DNA of 64,000 nucleotides, taken from NCBI GenBank assembly GCA_019155205.2, contig JAHNZQ020003148.1, positions 810,404 to 874,403 of the forward strand, given 5' to 3'. A model generated the notes under the pieces. The model did no database searches. It worked only from the letters and a program-made list of their open reading frames with translations, and was not told the origin of the DNA. The translations under genes were made by a program, and so were the position numbers. Of the stretch, positions 9,161 through 19,341 are shown piece after piece. Every line of letters starts with the position of its first letter. The first letter of the stretch is position 1. Source of the stretch: Gracilaria vermiculophylla. Taxonomy: Eukaryota; Rhodophyta; Florideophyceae; Gracilariales; Gracilariaceae.

Positions 9161-9953
9161 CTACTCGCGCGGCGCAAAGTGCGCGCGCAGCGCGCGCAGC
9201 GCGCACGGCCGCAGCGCCACCGCGTGGCGGCACGCCGCAAACGCGCGCACCGTGCGCTCGGCGCCGCCGCGCGCGCAGCTCACCACGAACAGCCGCGCCG
9301 CGCCGTCGCCGCGCGCCAGCGGCCACACAAAGCGCTCAAACGCGTCGGCCAGCGCGCGCGGCGCCACGCGCAGCACCGCGCGCTCGGCCGCGCGGTCGGC
9401 CTCCGCGCCGCACGCGCCGCCGCCGCCGCCGCCGCCGCCGGCGGCGGCACAGCGCGCCAGCGCGCCGGCCGCGATGAGCGGCGCCGACGCGCGCGCCGCG
9501 TGCAGCGCGAACAGCGCGGCGGCGCGCGCCGCGTCCAGGTCGGCGCGCATGCGCGCGTCCAGCTGCGCGGCGGGCGCGGCGGCGGCGGCGGCGCGCAGCC
9601 GCGCGCGGAAGCGCGCCAGCGCGCCGGCGGCCGCGTCCCACGCCGCCGCCGCGTCGGCCGCCTCGCCGATGTGCAGCCGCAGCTGCGCGCGCCACGGCAG
9701 CGCGCGCAGCTGCACGTCGTACGCCAGCCCGCGCGCGCGCACCGCGTCGCTCAGCGGCCCCTCCATGCGCTGCACCATCTCCACCACCACCACCAGCGCC
9801 GCCCACAGCTCGTCGCCCTCGCGCACGCGCCCCTCCACGCGCACCTCCACGCTGCCCGTCTCCACCCCCGCCACCTCCACCACGCGCCCCACCGTGCGCG
9901 CCCCCAGCAGCGCCCCCAGCCCCGCCGCCGCCCGCCCCCACCACACCTTTCCC

Positions 9954-9984
<31 letters not shown>

Positions 9985-10782
9985 GCCGCGGCCAGTGCCG
10001 CGCCACGCTGCGCTGCGCGCGCTCCGCGTCGCTGGCCGCCACCTGCACAAACACCTGCGCCGCCGCCAGCCGCCGCAGCGCCTCCAGCACGCGCTGCACG
10101 CGCCGCACCATCGCCGCGCGCTTCGCCGCCGCCCCCGCCGCCCCCGACGCCCCCGCCGCAAACAGCGAGCTCAGCTGCCGCAGCACCGCGTGGCTCGCAA
10201 TGCAGTTGAGCAGCGCGTGGTTGGGCGTGCCGCCGCCCCGCCGCGCCCCCTCGCCTTGCACGTACGGCAGCACCGCCGCCGCCGCGTCCACCACCTCGCC
10301 CTCGTCGCGCAGCTCCGCCGTCGCCGCGCCCAGCAGCGACTGCGCCACCGCCCCCACGCGCTCCGCCGTCGCCTCCGCCCCAAACAGGTTGAGCACCACC
10401 AGCCGCGTCGCCTCGTCGAAGCGCTCCGCCGTCGCCGCGTACCGGATGCCCACGCAGTTGTCCGCCAGCCCGTCGCCCAGCCCCACACACACCCCCGTCC
10501 ACGCCGTGCTCATCGTCGCGCGCTCCACCGCCAGCGCGTTGCGCGCGTAGCCCAGCACCGACCCGTCGCCCAGCCGCACGTCGCTCTGCAGCAGCAGCTC
10601 GCGCACCACGGGCAGCAGCGCCCGCTCCGACGCCCCCACATCCGACGTGTCCAGCAGAATCGTGCAGTGCACCACGCTCGTGTGCACCTGCACCGACTGC
10701 GCCACATACCGCTCCGTCTCCGCGTGCCGCACGCCGTACGCCCGCCGCGCCACCCTGTCGCCCGCCCATGCCATGCGCGGCA

Positions 10783-10822
<40 letters not shown>

Positions 10823-12568
10823 GCCCCCGCCCTTGAGCGCCGCCACCATGCGCTCGTTCGCCTTGCCCACCGCCGCCAGCCCCTCCCTCCCGTACTGCGC
10901 CACCCGCCGCTCCAGCGCCGCCTGCTCGCTGCGCCCCACCGCGTCCGCCAGCGCGCTGTCCGGCACCATCACCACCTCCACGCGCCCCGCCTCCACAAAC
11001 GCCTCGCGCACCACGTCCACCCAGAACGCCTCGTCCTTCGCCCGCAGCGCGTCCAGCACCTGCACCCACCCGCGCGCCCGTTGCCCGATCGCCCCCCCGC
11101 CCTCCGCCCCGTACACCACCTCCGCAATCAGCCCGTCCGCCACCGCCGCGTCGCAGTCCCACTCCAGCTCGCCCACGTACCTCTCCTTCTCCTTGTCGAT
11201 CGCCTCGCGCACGCACTGCAGCCCGCTTCCCCCGCCGCCCGCTGGCAGCTCCCCGCGCCGCACCACGTCGCGCAGAAACTCCATCACCATGTGCTCCACC
11301 GTGCCCGACGTCAGCAGCGACTCCTCCTCCCCCCCGTCGCCGTCGCTCAGCCCGTCGTCGCTGTCGCTCACTCCCTCGTCGCCGTCGCTCAGCCCATCGT
11401 CGCCGTCGCTCAGCCCATCGTCGCCGTCGCCGTGCCCGTCCCCGTCGTCCCCGCCGCGCCCGCCGTGCTCGACGCCCTCCAGCCAGATCTCGATGATGCT
11501 CGCGTCGCCGAATATTTTGTGCGAAAACGTCACGTCACTGGCCAGCTGCGGCTTGGCGTCCACCACCGCGCGCCGCAGCGGCGACCACACGTCGTTGAGC
11601 AGGTAGTGCAGCGCGACGGCGACGGCGCCGTTGCGCAGCGCGTGCGCGCCGCCGCGCCCGCGCCACCCCAGCACCACGGAGCCCAGCGCGGTGTGCGCGC
11701 TGGGGAACGGCAGCAGCGCGCGCGAGCGCGGCGGCAGCGGCGCGAGGCGCAGCGCGCGCCGCCACTGCGGCGCGCCGGCGCCGCACGCGCGGCCGGCGCT
11801 CGCGTCGTCGAGCGCGCGCGCCACGCAGCGCAGCACGGCGTCGGGCGCGACGGCGCAGCCGCCCACGAGCACGCTCACGTTGGCGCCGCAGTACTGGTCG
11901 CGGTGGAAGCGCGCCACGTCCTCGCAGCTCAGCCGCCGGATGTGCGCGCACAGCCCGCCGCTCTCCAGCGCCAGCGGCGTGCCGCGCAGCAGCGCGCCGC
12001 GCAGCGCGCGCTCCGCCATGTCGCTCTCCGTGTGCTCGCGCGCCTGCATCTCGCAGAACACCACGCCCGCCTCCTTGCCGTCCGGCAGCACGTGGTACAC
12101 CTCGCTGGCAAACGCCGCCGCGTCGATCCTCGGCCGCAGCACGTGGTCCACAAAGCTGGGCAGCAGCGTCGCAAAGCCGTCAAACCCAACCGTCGAGCAG
12201 GTGTACGCCGTGTGGTCGCTCTCGGTCCACGCGTTTGTTCCATCAGCCATGCAGCGGTACGCGAGGTTGTCCAGGTACCCGCGCTCGGGGTGGTTGTGCG
12301 ACCCCAGGAACACAATGTGCTCCAGAGTGTGCGCATGGCCCGCGTTTGAAATCGGACACGTTCCCACCACGATTGTGCCGGTCACCATCGGCCCCGGTGC
12401 TGCGTAAATCACAATCCTCACCTGAGACTTTATGTGCCGAAACGCCACGATGCCGTTCCTCCCCAGAATTGCGTGCGGACAGCCGTTAGACAGGTCCTCG
12501 TGTTGCTTGTATGTCGGAATGGCTTCAAACCCCTCTCGAACGCGGCCGTCATCTGCGATCGCGCTCAT
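9161..12568 (-). CDS. M16C-family zinc metalloprotease (SDD3/YOL098C-like)
   Basis: Predicted 1135-aa metallopeptidase of the pitrilysin superfamily. The inverted zinc motif HTLEH is at 80-84, followed by GTNAWTESDHTAYT, and the distal zinc-ligand Glu lies in GVVFCEMQ (E173). These stretches best resemble the uncharacterised M16C branch typified by yeast YOL098C and nematode C05D11.1, rather than mitochondrial PreP, although peptide degradation is a reasonable guess. The ATG at 12568 starts MSAIADDG; the frame extends upstream only to a GTG. An Asp/Ser/Gly repeat (21-bp units, about 11336-11430) and Ala runs interrupt the middle. Composition changes along the gene: the 5' ~500 bp are of ordinary GC, the rest extremely GC-rich with ambiguous low-complexity C-terminal regions. 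Confidence 0.85.
11336..11430. repeat. 21-bp coding tandem repeat in the M16C gene
   Basis: About four imperfect copies of a 21-bp unit encode DGLSDGD-type heptads on the minus strand, an acidic insertion between conserved protease regions. Confidence 0.75.
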
Positions 12569-12605
12569 TTTTGCACCTTCTCTCACAATGTACGCTTCCA
12601 GCACT

Positions 12606-12610
<5 letters not shown>

Positions 12611-12636
<26 letters not shown>
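12611..12636. repeat. (CT)13 microsatellite, leader of the M16C gene
   Basis: Perfect CT run, read as (AG)13 on the sense strand of the M16C gene, starting about 43 bp upstream of its ATG, so it is likely in the promoter or 5' UTR. Confidence 0.9.
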
Positions 12637-13252
12637 TTAACTCGCCTGGTAAACAGCGTGCGCTCCTCTGAGACAACAACACCGCGCTGGTCGCCCGTCT
12701 AGTTGCAGCTTGCAAAATCTTTGTTGCTCAAAACGTGTTGTTTGCACTGTGACTGCCAGTGATCCTTTTTTCTCTTTTTTTTTTACGATGGGATTGTTAT
12801 AAAGCTCCAAGCTTGGTGCGCATCGATGTTGTGCAGACGAGATCCGCAAAATGGGTGCGTTAGCGCAACCACGCTGTGCTCAGCACACACATGCTTGTCG
12901 CGAAGAACGGCCCCCGCCCCTGGCCCGTGACAAGCGCCAGCTCCAGCTGCCCTGCAAATCTTCGTACTTATCGCACATTGATCGATGGCGCCGCCGCCCA
13001 ACGTACCACAGGCAACACCAACATTCGCGTAATAGCGATGATTAAATTTAATTCACTTCATCACATATTTAAAAATTAAAAAGTATTTTTTGATTGAACG
13101 CTTGCCAACGTTCCAACGTACACGTCTTGGCAGCATCCCCAAGTGCCGCCCGCTCTCCGCAGCCGCGCGGGCATTGACGCGCTGAGCATTGCACTTCTCC
13201 TTGTCGTCAACAGGACCACATTCGTCGCACGGAGAAAGGCACCTGCAACAGC
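12637..13252. promoter_or_regulatory. Divergent promoter region, M16C protease / bL34-like gene
   Basis: About 0.6 kb of ordinary composition. An AT-rich block at about 13028-13094 (TTTAAAAATTAAAAAG) lies 160-225 bp upstream of the small gene and may hold its core promoter. No other gene seen. Confidence 0.45.
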
Positions 13253-13453
13253 ATGCCGAAGAGAACGTTCATTCCAAATCTGCTGCGCTATCACCGCAAG
13301 CATGGCTTTCTTCGTCGTCTGCGAAACAACCCCCAAATTTTACGTCGCCAGGCGGCTCTAAAGTCTCACAAGAGGGTGTACCCAAGACTAGGTCCGCTGT
13401 CGCGAATGTGCGCCAGAAGGCCACGCTCATCGTGGGATCCAACGTTTCCGTGA
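13253..13453 (+). CDS. MRPL34: Mitochondrial-type ribosomal protein bL34
   Basis: A 66-aa, strongly basic protein. It opens MPKRTFIPNLLRYHRKHGF and continues RRL...ILRRQAALKSHKRV. This matches the bL34 pattern: KRT(F/Y)xP near the start, a basic stretch, the HGF motif, then an Arg-rich segment ending in K..KR. bL34 is a large-subunit ribosomal protein of bacteria and organelles. In a nuclear gene without an obvious transit peptide, mitochondrial location is an inference. About 20 extra C-terminal residues follow the conserved core. ATG 13253 is the only in-frame ATG; the frame is open upstream to a TGA at 13175. The stop is only 45 bp from the stop of the convergent downstream gene, so their 3' UTRs must overlap. 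Confidence 0.62.
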   Translation: MPKRTFIPNLLRYHRKHGFLRRLRNNPQILRRQAALKSHKRVYPRLGPLSRMCARRPRSSWDPTFP

Positions 13454-13498
13454 TTCTCTGCCATCCGATCGCACTTCAGTCACCAGCCCCTGTTCTAC

Positions 13499-16174
13499 TT
13501 ACAACACAGCTTCTAGTTTTGATGTTTGCTCCGCGTGCCTCTGGCACAAGTTGGCTGCGTGCTTTCCGACGATAACCGCAACCAGATTCGCATCCACCTT
13601 CAGCCTCTGCGCTCGCGCGCAAACCCTTTCCTTTGGAATGTAATACTTGCGCGTAAGACCCTTGTTGGTTTTCCGATGCTCCAAGTGCAGATCAGACACT
13701 GCGCCATTGAACCTGTCTCCAGCCTCACGGTACAATTTGAGTAAACCCTGCTTGTTCACCTCCAGTTCTGTATCACTCACGTTCATGCTCCAGTCCATCT
13801 TGTAATTGTCGTCCACACACTTTGCAAACGTCTCATAATCTGGATTCGCCATAACGCTTCGGTACCCAAGGTTGAAGGCGCCCGCAAAACTGCGGTACGG
13901 GCCGGCTGCGTAACTGAACGGCTGAATATCCACCACTAGAGTATGAGGTCTGGCAAACACGATGCTGGTGAGCGACGGGTTGTTGGGGCTGATGATGATT
14001 TCACTTTCTTGGATTCTCTTCTTATCCTCTCCCACGTTGTGCCCGGCCCGTTTTACTTTCGTCACTTCAATCGAACTGTTCACAGCCCCTGCCAGTTTTG
14101 CAGTCGCATGCCCCACGGATTTGATGGCAGACATGATGTCATCTTCGTTGATCAGTTCCCCTTCGCCTTTTGCCCATGTATTCTGCTTTGTTTGCTTTTG
14201 CGCTGCAAGCAACGCAACTCGCACTCTGCATTTCCCCTCAACGATGGGTTTCGGGGCGTCGCGGCTGATGTTGTTTTGCGCAAAGAACACATTTCCTTCA
14301 GCCGCTTCCAGCACAGATGATGGCGGATACGCGTTCCTCGTCACAACAATACTTCGAAAGCATGTGCTGTGTTTGTATCCACTCTTTGAAAGTTCCAAAG
14401 CCAGGATGAATCGCGGCCCACTGCTCCCCTTCGGTGGCATCATGGATGCAAGCTGCTGAATGAATTGTCCATGCACACTTGACCTCTGAAATCGGTTGTC
14501 CACGAGAAAGAGCGGCTTTAAATCGTCCTGTTTCATCGGCCCATGAGCACAGGTTCCTTCTTCGCGCGCTTCCCACCCAACCTTTGAATCAGGTCGGTAA
14601 ACACACCGGCGTCTGAAAGATGTCATTCCACTCTCATCTCTGTTGTAGAGCGCGTCAAGGGCGTGAATACCATCGTGGAGAAAGTCCGTTACAAAGTGAT
14701 GCTTCTGTGTCCTGTACTCTCTGGTGCCAATTAAATCGAAGAATACTTCCATATCCGGATGAGAGGCGGGCGGATTCCGCGCTCTCCTGTTTCTGGAAGA
14801 CACCTTGACCTTCTCGAACATCAAGTCAAATTCGTCATCCTGCAGAAAAGTCATAGACTCAATTCCACAGTGGTTCCTCAGCCTCTCAGCACTTTTGTTC
14901 ATCCAGTTCGGCAGCACGAGCGATTGATCAGGACCGCGGCAGGCGCGGTAAACTCGGCAAATACCATACGTGTGTTCAGAGGGCTTTCCAGGATAGGAAG
15001 TGTTCCATTGAACGCCATCCACTGCTCGGTGAGTGAACAATTCCACACCTCCCTCCGTCTCCAGTCTTATTGTCGCTTCGCTCTCGCCTGGTTCGCTCTG
15101 AAACCGAGAACTGTCCAACTCCTCAAAAGTGGGCAACGTCTCCTCCGTGTTATTTTTGGCGGCACTAGTGCGTCCATCTGTAAATGTTTCGTTCTTATCC
15201 GAGTAGAGCGACAACGTTTTCCCTCCCTGAGGGACGTTCCCGGATCTCGCATCCTTTTCATGCTTGAAAGACCATTGTATCACAGACTCGTTCTGAGAAG
15301 GGTTGGCAGTTCTTTGTGTAACGCCTGCGAAACGATCTGCCGTAGCTGAGGCGATAACGCTTCTAAAGCATAGTTTGGGTCTCTTCAGAGCTTTAGAGTC
15401 TGGATCAAAAATGTTCATTGTTTCGCCATGCTTCTTCTTGAACGTTGCGCGCACCAGCTGGTAAAAGTCTGCATGGGCCTTCGGTTGGTCGTCGTCTGTA
15501 TTAACAACAATGGCAGGGTGGGCAATCCGGCCTTCTGGTCGACTGCTACAAATAATAGAAGTGCTTGTACCGCTTTCGTCAGCAGCGGCGGAGATACATG
15601 TGCGTGTGATCGAACTGTTTGTCGACTTCTGTTCCAGTTTGGACCGAGTAGCCGCTTTGTGGGCGAAAAAGTACGACAGCGGGTTACTGACGAACTTTAT
15701 CAATGTGGCAGTGGGCATGTTTGGACCGAGCCAATCATAATAGGCAGACATTCCAAACTCGTTCTTCAAGCTTTTGATCGGTGCAAAATGAACGTCAACC
15801 AAGCCACACTTTTCTTGCAGGATGCCCAAGTGATCCTTCATCCATCTGGGATAGTACACTTCCCCGTTTCTCATGCGACAGACCCGGTAGATGCGACACA
15901 CGGAAATGCCGTCCTTTTCAAACACATCTATAGCCCCCGCTTGGTCTCGCTGGTAGTGTTTAGGTGACAGAAAAAGCTGACGCGGTCTTCGGCCTCGAGA
16001 TTGTGCTGGTTCCGAATCCACAGGCGTCGAGTACAGCGCGTTCAGCACGCGGTCAACCGAGTACTCCACACGAGAATATGCACGGTCGTTGTATTGAAGG
16101 AGAGTGACAAACAATAAAGACAACACAAACAGTAGGGAGAGTATTTTCAGATTGCGATCCGATGCAAAGAGCAT
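13499..16174 (-). CDS. Type II membrane protein, GT61-like glycosyltransferase (putative)
   Basis: Predicted 891-aa protein with a short cytosolic N-terminus and one membrane anchor at about residues 9-28 (ILSLLFVLSLLFVTLLQY), the layout of Golgi glycosyltransferases. A module with the pattern C-R-(I/V)-Y-R-x-C-R...P-x-W-M occurs twice, near residues 93-130 and again near 415-455, so the luminal region contains an internal duplication. The C-terminal third includes IIISPNNPSLTSIVFARP followed by TLVVDIQP. This resembles the GT61 (DUF563) acceptor-side segment, in which an 'H-G-A-G-L-T-N..F..P' block precedes a hydrophobic V-E/D-I-x-P, but His-Gly is replaced. I therefore call family membership tentative. 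Substrate is unknown; red algae make sulfated galactans and N-glycans that would need such enzymes. Single exon. Confidence 0.5.
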   Translation of the reverse strand: MLFASDRNLKILSLLFVLSLLFVTLLQYNDRAYSRVEYSVDRVLNALYSTPVDSEPAQSRGRRPRQLFLSPKHYQRDQAGAIDVFEKDGISVCRIYRVCRMRNGEVYYPRWMKDHLGILQEKCGLVDVHFAPIKSLKNEFGMSAYYDWLGPNMPTATLIKFVSNPLSYFFAHKAATRSKLEQKSTNSSITRTCISAAADESGTSTSIICSSRPEGRIAHPAIVVNTDDDQPKAHADFYQLVRATFKKKHGETMNIFDPDSKALKRPKLCFRSVIASATADRFAGVTQRTANPSQNESVIQWSFKHEKDARSGNVPQGGKTLSLYSDKNETFTDGRTSAAKNNTEETLPTFEELDSSRFQSEPGESEATIRLETEGGVELFTHRAVDGVQWNTSYPGKPSEHTYGICRVYRACRGPDQSLVLPNWMNKSAERLRNHCGIESMTFLQDDEFDLMFEKVKVSSRNRRARNPPASHPDMEVFFDLIGTREYRTQKHHFVTDFLHDGIHALDALYNRDESGMTSFRRRCVYRPDSKVGWEAREEGTCAHGPMKQDDLKPLFLVDNRFQRSSVHGQFIQQLASMMPPKGSSGPRFILALELSKSGYKHSTCFRSIVVTRNAYPPSSVLEAAEGNVFFAQNNISRDAPKPIVEGKCRVRVALLAAQKQTKQNTWAKGEGELINEDDIMSAIKSVGHATAKLAGAVNSSIEVTKVKRAGHNVGEDKKRIQESEIIISPNNPSLTSIVFARPHTLVVDIQPFSYAAGPYRSFAGAFNLGYRSVMANPDYETFAKCVDDNYKMDWSMNVSDTELEVNKQGLLKLYREAGDRFNGAVSDLHLEHRKTNKGLTRKYYIPKERVCARAQRLKVDANLVAVIVGKHAANLCQRHAEQTSKLEAVL

Positions 16175-18168
16175 CTTGGACGTGAGTGAGGCGGAAGTTT
16201 TCGCACGCAGCTTCTACACTGGGTCGTCCCAACAACTAAAACAATGTCCAAAGAACGTCAGTATAGAGGCGATAAAAGCGATAGATCAGAAGAGTGGACG
16301 TCTGCTAGACAGATGTTGTCTCCCGTCAGCTTTACGTGTGTGAGATGTTCATGTGTGGGTCGGAACCCATAAGTACCAGAGTCATTAAATTAGAACAGCG
16401 GTTGAATGGCAAATATTCTAGTAGGTGAACGAACGCTGTTGGCTCTACTAAGCGAATTGAATTAGAAAGTTGCTGCCAGGCCGGGAGAATTATAAGAGCA
16501 ATAGCACAGACCGGCCACCTGACATATTTGTCGGAATCAACGCTCCGTTGGTAAATAACGGTTGAATTCGATAAAAGAAACTGTCCTCAGCAGAAAGACA
16601 ATAAGCGCGTGCAGAGTTCACTCGCGAGTGAATCGCTGCATGGACTATACGGCCGTGGGATATCATCACCCTCCCTACATGGGGGTGTTAAAGTATTATA
16701 CCCTAACCTCTGTGCTTCGACGACACGTGATTCATGGATTCTAGCAAGTGGAAAGTTGTGTGTGCGAAGCAATTGAATTTCTTTCACGACGACAATTAGA
16801 CACGCGGTCATGCAACATTCCACTCCCAGCAATGCTGCGAGCGAAATTGAGCGCGCTTTGGGTATTGAAAGCACGTAATCTGCGACGGTCACAATGAGGT
16901 GAGTCGACGCAAAATGCAACTTTGTAGGACTTTGGGTGTTTCTGATTTTGATGCTTTCCAGAAGTGACTACATCTGTGCACATGTTCCTTCTTACCTCGA
17001 GACCTTGAGGCAGTGGTGATGGGTGAAAACATCACCGTTGCCATGATGAAGCTTTTTTTTTTTTGCACGACTAAAAGGGGGTGAACGGGCTTGTGCGAGT
17101 AGAAGTGGAGCAGGCAGTGATGATGGCTGCAAGGGAAAGAGATGCTGGGGAAATGTAAAGAAAGATACACAAAGGTTTGCTGTTTTTGGTTCCGTTACAA
17201 GCATTGGTTATGGCTTGTGCGTTCTTGCCTCGCTGGAGGCTAGTGCGCACTGGCGGAAAACGCGCAATAGGGGCACTTTGAACGCAAGGTGAGCTCAGTG
17301 CAAATAGTTACCTTATGCAAAGACTTGACATATGAAGCTGTTGTCAAGGGATTGTACACATGTTCCGGAGATGGGTACAGCGATGAGGCTCACCATGTGG
17401 TGACACGGGCACACTGACTAGTGCGTTCGGTGATTGGAGCGGGGCTGTAGGTGGCGGTTTCAAAGCCTTACGAAAGAAGGACACTCATGCCGGCTGTGGC
17501 GAGACATGAGCGCTGCGGATTTGCGCTGCAGTTTTGAGCTAGACGCGCGCACTGCTGGTAACGGAGGGTCTCGACAGAGGCATGCCGCGATGCGCCGCTG
17601 TCGCAGACGGGCGGGGCTGCGACAACGTTGGCAAGCGCGGGTGAGCGGCAAGCAGGGCGGCGCGCGGCGACGAAGGCCGGGCACGGAGAACGTTTGCAGC
17701 GACGGGCAACGAGGCAAGCGGCGGCGGGAGACGGGGCGGGCTCACGCGGGGCGGGCGACGCGGTGTGCGCGGAAGCAGGTGAGCGCGCGAGCGCCGACAC
17801 CGGGCGCCCGACGGGCCGATGCAGCGGTGGCACTTGGAGCGCTCGGCGCGCGGCAGCGCGGCCAAGCGCCAACGCTTGTCAGGCGCGCGCGCGCGCGCCA
17901 CTCACAGCGCGCGCCGCGTGCAGCGGCGCATTGCAACGGCATTGTGGCACTCTATTTCCGGACCCGTTTCGTGGCGGCGCCACACGCGTGCAAGTACTGT
18001 TCCCGCGCCGCCGTCAGTGTCTCTCCCACGCCGAGCCCCGCCCCGTCGTGCGGCGCGTTCGCCAAAGAGCGCCCCCCCCCCCCCCCCCCCCCCTTCCCCC
18101 CCCCCACTGTTGCCGCCCCCGCCGCCAGCGCGCCGTTCGCAGCTCCGCGCCGCCGCGCCTCGCCTACC
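16175..18168. other. Divergent intergenic region before the RING-H2 gene
   Basis: About 2 kb. The left part (16.2-17.4 kb) is of ordinary composition with no convincing coding signal. From about 17.55 kb GC content rises and a frame stays open into the RING gene, with in-frame ATGs from 17506, but the encoded sequence is Arg/Ala-rich and domain-free, so I treat it as promoter/leader. A 22-C homopolymer lies near the start codon. Confidence 0.5.
18072..18105 (+). repeat. C22-TT-C10 homopolymer tract upstream of the RING gene
   Basis: 22 consecutive C, TT, then 10 C on the sense strand, 64-97 bp upstream of the ATG at 18169. A comparable 17-C run precedes the TRA2-like gene. Confidence 0.9.
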
Positions 18169-19341
18169 ATGTCCAAAGACGCCGTGGTGTACGTAGTCGT
18201 CGCCCTGGCCATCGCCCTGGCCGCGCTCGTGCTTCTCACCTTCGTGTTCTTCCAGCGGCGGCGCCAGCGCGCCATGCTGCTGCTGGCGCTCGCACAGGAG
18301 GACGCCGAGCGCCGCCGCCGCAAGAAGAGAAAGGTCGCCCTGCGTCGCTGGGAAATAGACCACGCCGCCCCCGAGCGCCTCGTCTATCGCGTCGCCGCGC
18401 AGCCGGCCCAGCACACCCTCACGCTGCAGGCCAACCCCGCGCAGTACGCCGACGCCATCACCTCTCTTCGCGCCGCCGGCAGCTTGCCCCCCGACCCGCC
18501 CCACCGCCAGCCTTCACTGCACCCGCCCGTCACAAAGCCCCCGCCAACCTCCAACGACTCCGTCACCACTGCCGCTGAGCTGCCCAAAATATTGGTCGCC
18601 ATCCCGCCCGCAGAGTCCAGCTGCGTCATCTGCCTCGAGCCCATCGCCGTCGGCCACACGATAAGAACGCTCCCTTGCGACCACATCTACCACAGCCAGT
18701 GCATCCGCATCTGGTTGCGCCGCAAGAACGCCTGCCCGTGTTGCTGTCACCGCGTCTTCAATCGCAAGAGAAAGCGATCCAACAACCACCTGTCGCTCAC
18801 CATGGGCGCCGATCGTCCGGTGTCGCTGCAGCCCACGCGCCCGCCAAGATCAAACGACCGAGGCGAAAACAACTCTTTGCACAACACCATGTCGCGAGAC
18901 AAGAGCAGCTTTCTTTCGCGCCAGTCGGATGACACCAGTCTGGACCGCTTCAACTCGGACACCACCATTCAGATGGACGAGCATGCCACGGCCGAGTTGC
19001 TATCGCAGGTGCGCAGTGCGTTGCGCGGCCAGTCTTCCTTGCTTAGCTTGGGCACCTCGAGTTGCGTCGCACCCTCCGACACACTCGCATCCCAGCGCTT
19101 TCTGTTGGACACGCTCCCGAACCCGTCTCATGCGCCTGGCTCCACCGATCAGCGCCCGGAACACACCACGCTATCGTGTGGAGACGCAACCGACGCACCG
19201 CCATCCTCCTCTCACCATCTCGCCTCTGCGCCGCTTGACATGGCGCCGAACGAAAGGGAGCCACCCCTGGATTTCGAGGCAATCACACCCGCACCGCCTC
19301 CCTCGGAGACCATCACATCGGAAGCTCTTGGTAACACATAG
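18169..19341 (+). CDS. RING-H2 membrane protein, putative E3 ubiquitin ligase
   Basis: Predicted 390-aa protein. An N-terminal hydrophobic segment (about residues 6-28, VVYVVVALAIALAALVLL) is a single membrane anchor, followed by a basic stop-transfer stretch (QRRRQR). A RING-H2 domain lies near residues 147-187: CVICLEP, then LPCDHIYHSQC, then WLRRKNACPCC. This gives the full C3H2C3 set of zinc ligands. The C-terminal half is Ser/Pro-rich and probably disordered. The arrangement (TM, then RING-H2) resembles plant ATL and animal RNF13/GRAIL-like ligases; substrate is unknown. ATG 18169 in the context CTACCATGT directly precedes the membrane segment; longer in-frame starts exist but add only low-complexity sequence. 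Single exon. Confidence 0.82.
   Translation: MSKDAVVYVVVALAIALAALVLLTFVFFQRRRQRAMLLLALAQEDAERRRRKKRKVALRRWEIDHAAPERLVYRVAAQPAQHTLTLQANPAQYADAITSLRAAGSLPPDPPHRQPSLHPPVTKPPPTSNDSVTTAAELPKILVAIPPAESSCVICLEPIAVGHTIRTLPCDHIYHSQCIRIWLRRKNACPCCCHRVFNRKRKRSNNHLSLTMGADRPVSLQPTRPPRSNDRGENNSLHNTMSRDKSSFLSRQSDDTSLDRFNSDTTIQMDEHATAELLSQVRSALRGQSSLLSLGTSSCVAPSDTLASQRFLLDTLPNPSHAPGSTDQRPEHTTLSCGDATDAPPSSSHHLASAPLDMAPNEREPPLDFEAITPAPPPSETITSEALGNT

Noticed and set aside
8042..12349. A 1435-codon plus-strand frame
   Set aside because: It lies antisense to the carrier and the M16C protease, both with clear family motifs. Its composition (His/Arg/Pro) is typical of a GC-driven shadow frame.
17506..18168. N-terminal extension of the RING-H2 protein
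   Set aside because: The frame is open and contains ATGs but encodes Arg/Ala-rich sequence and passes through a 22-C homopolymer. The ATG at 18169 directly before the membrane segment is the better start.
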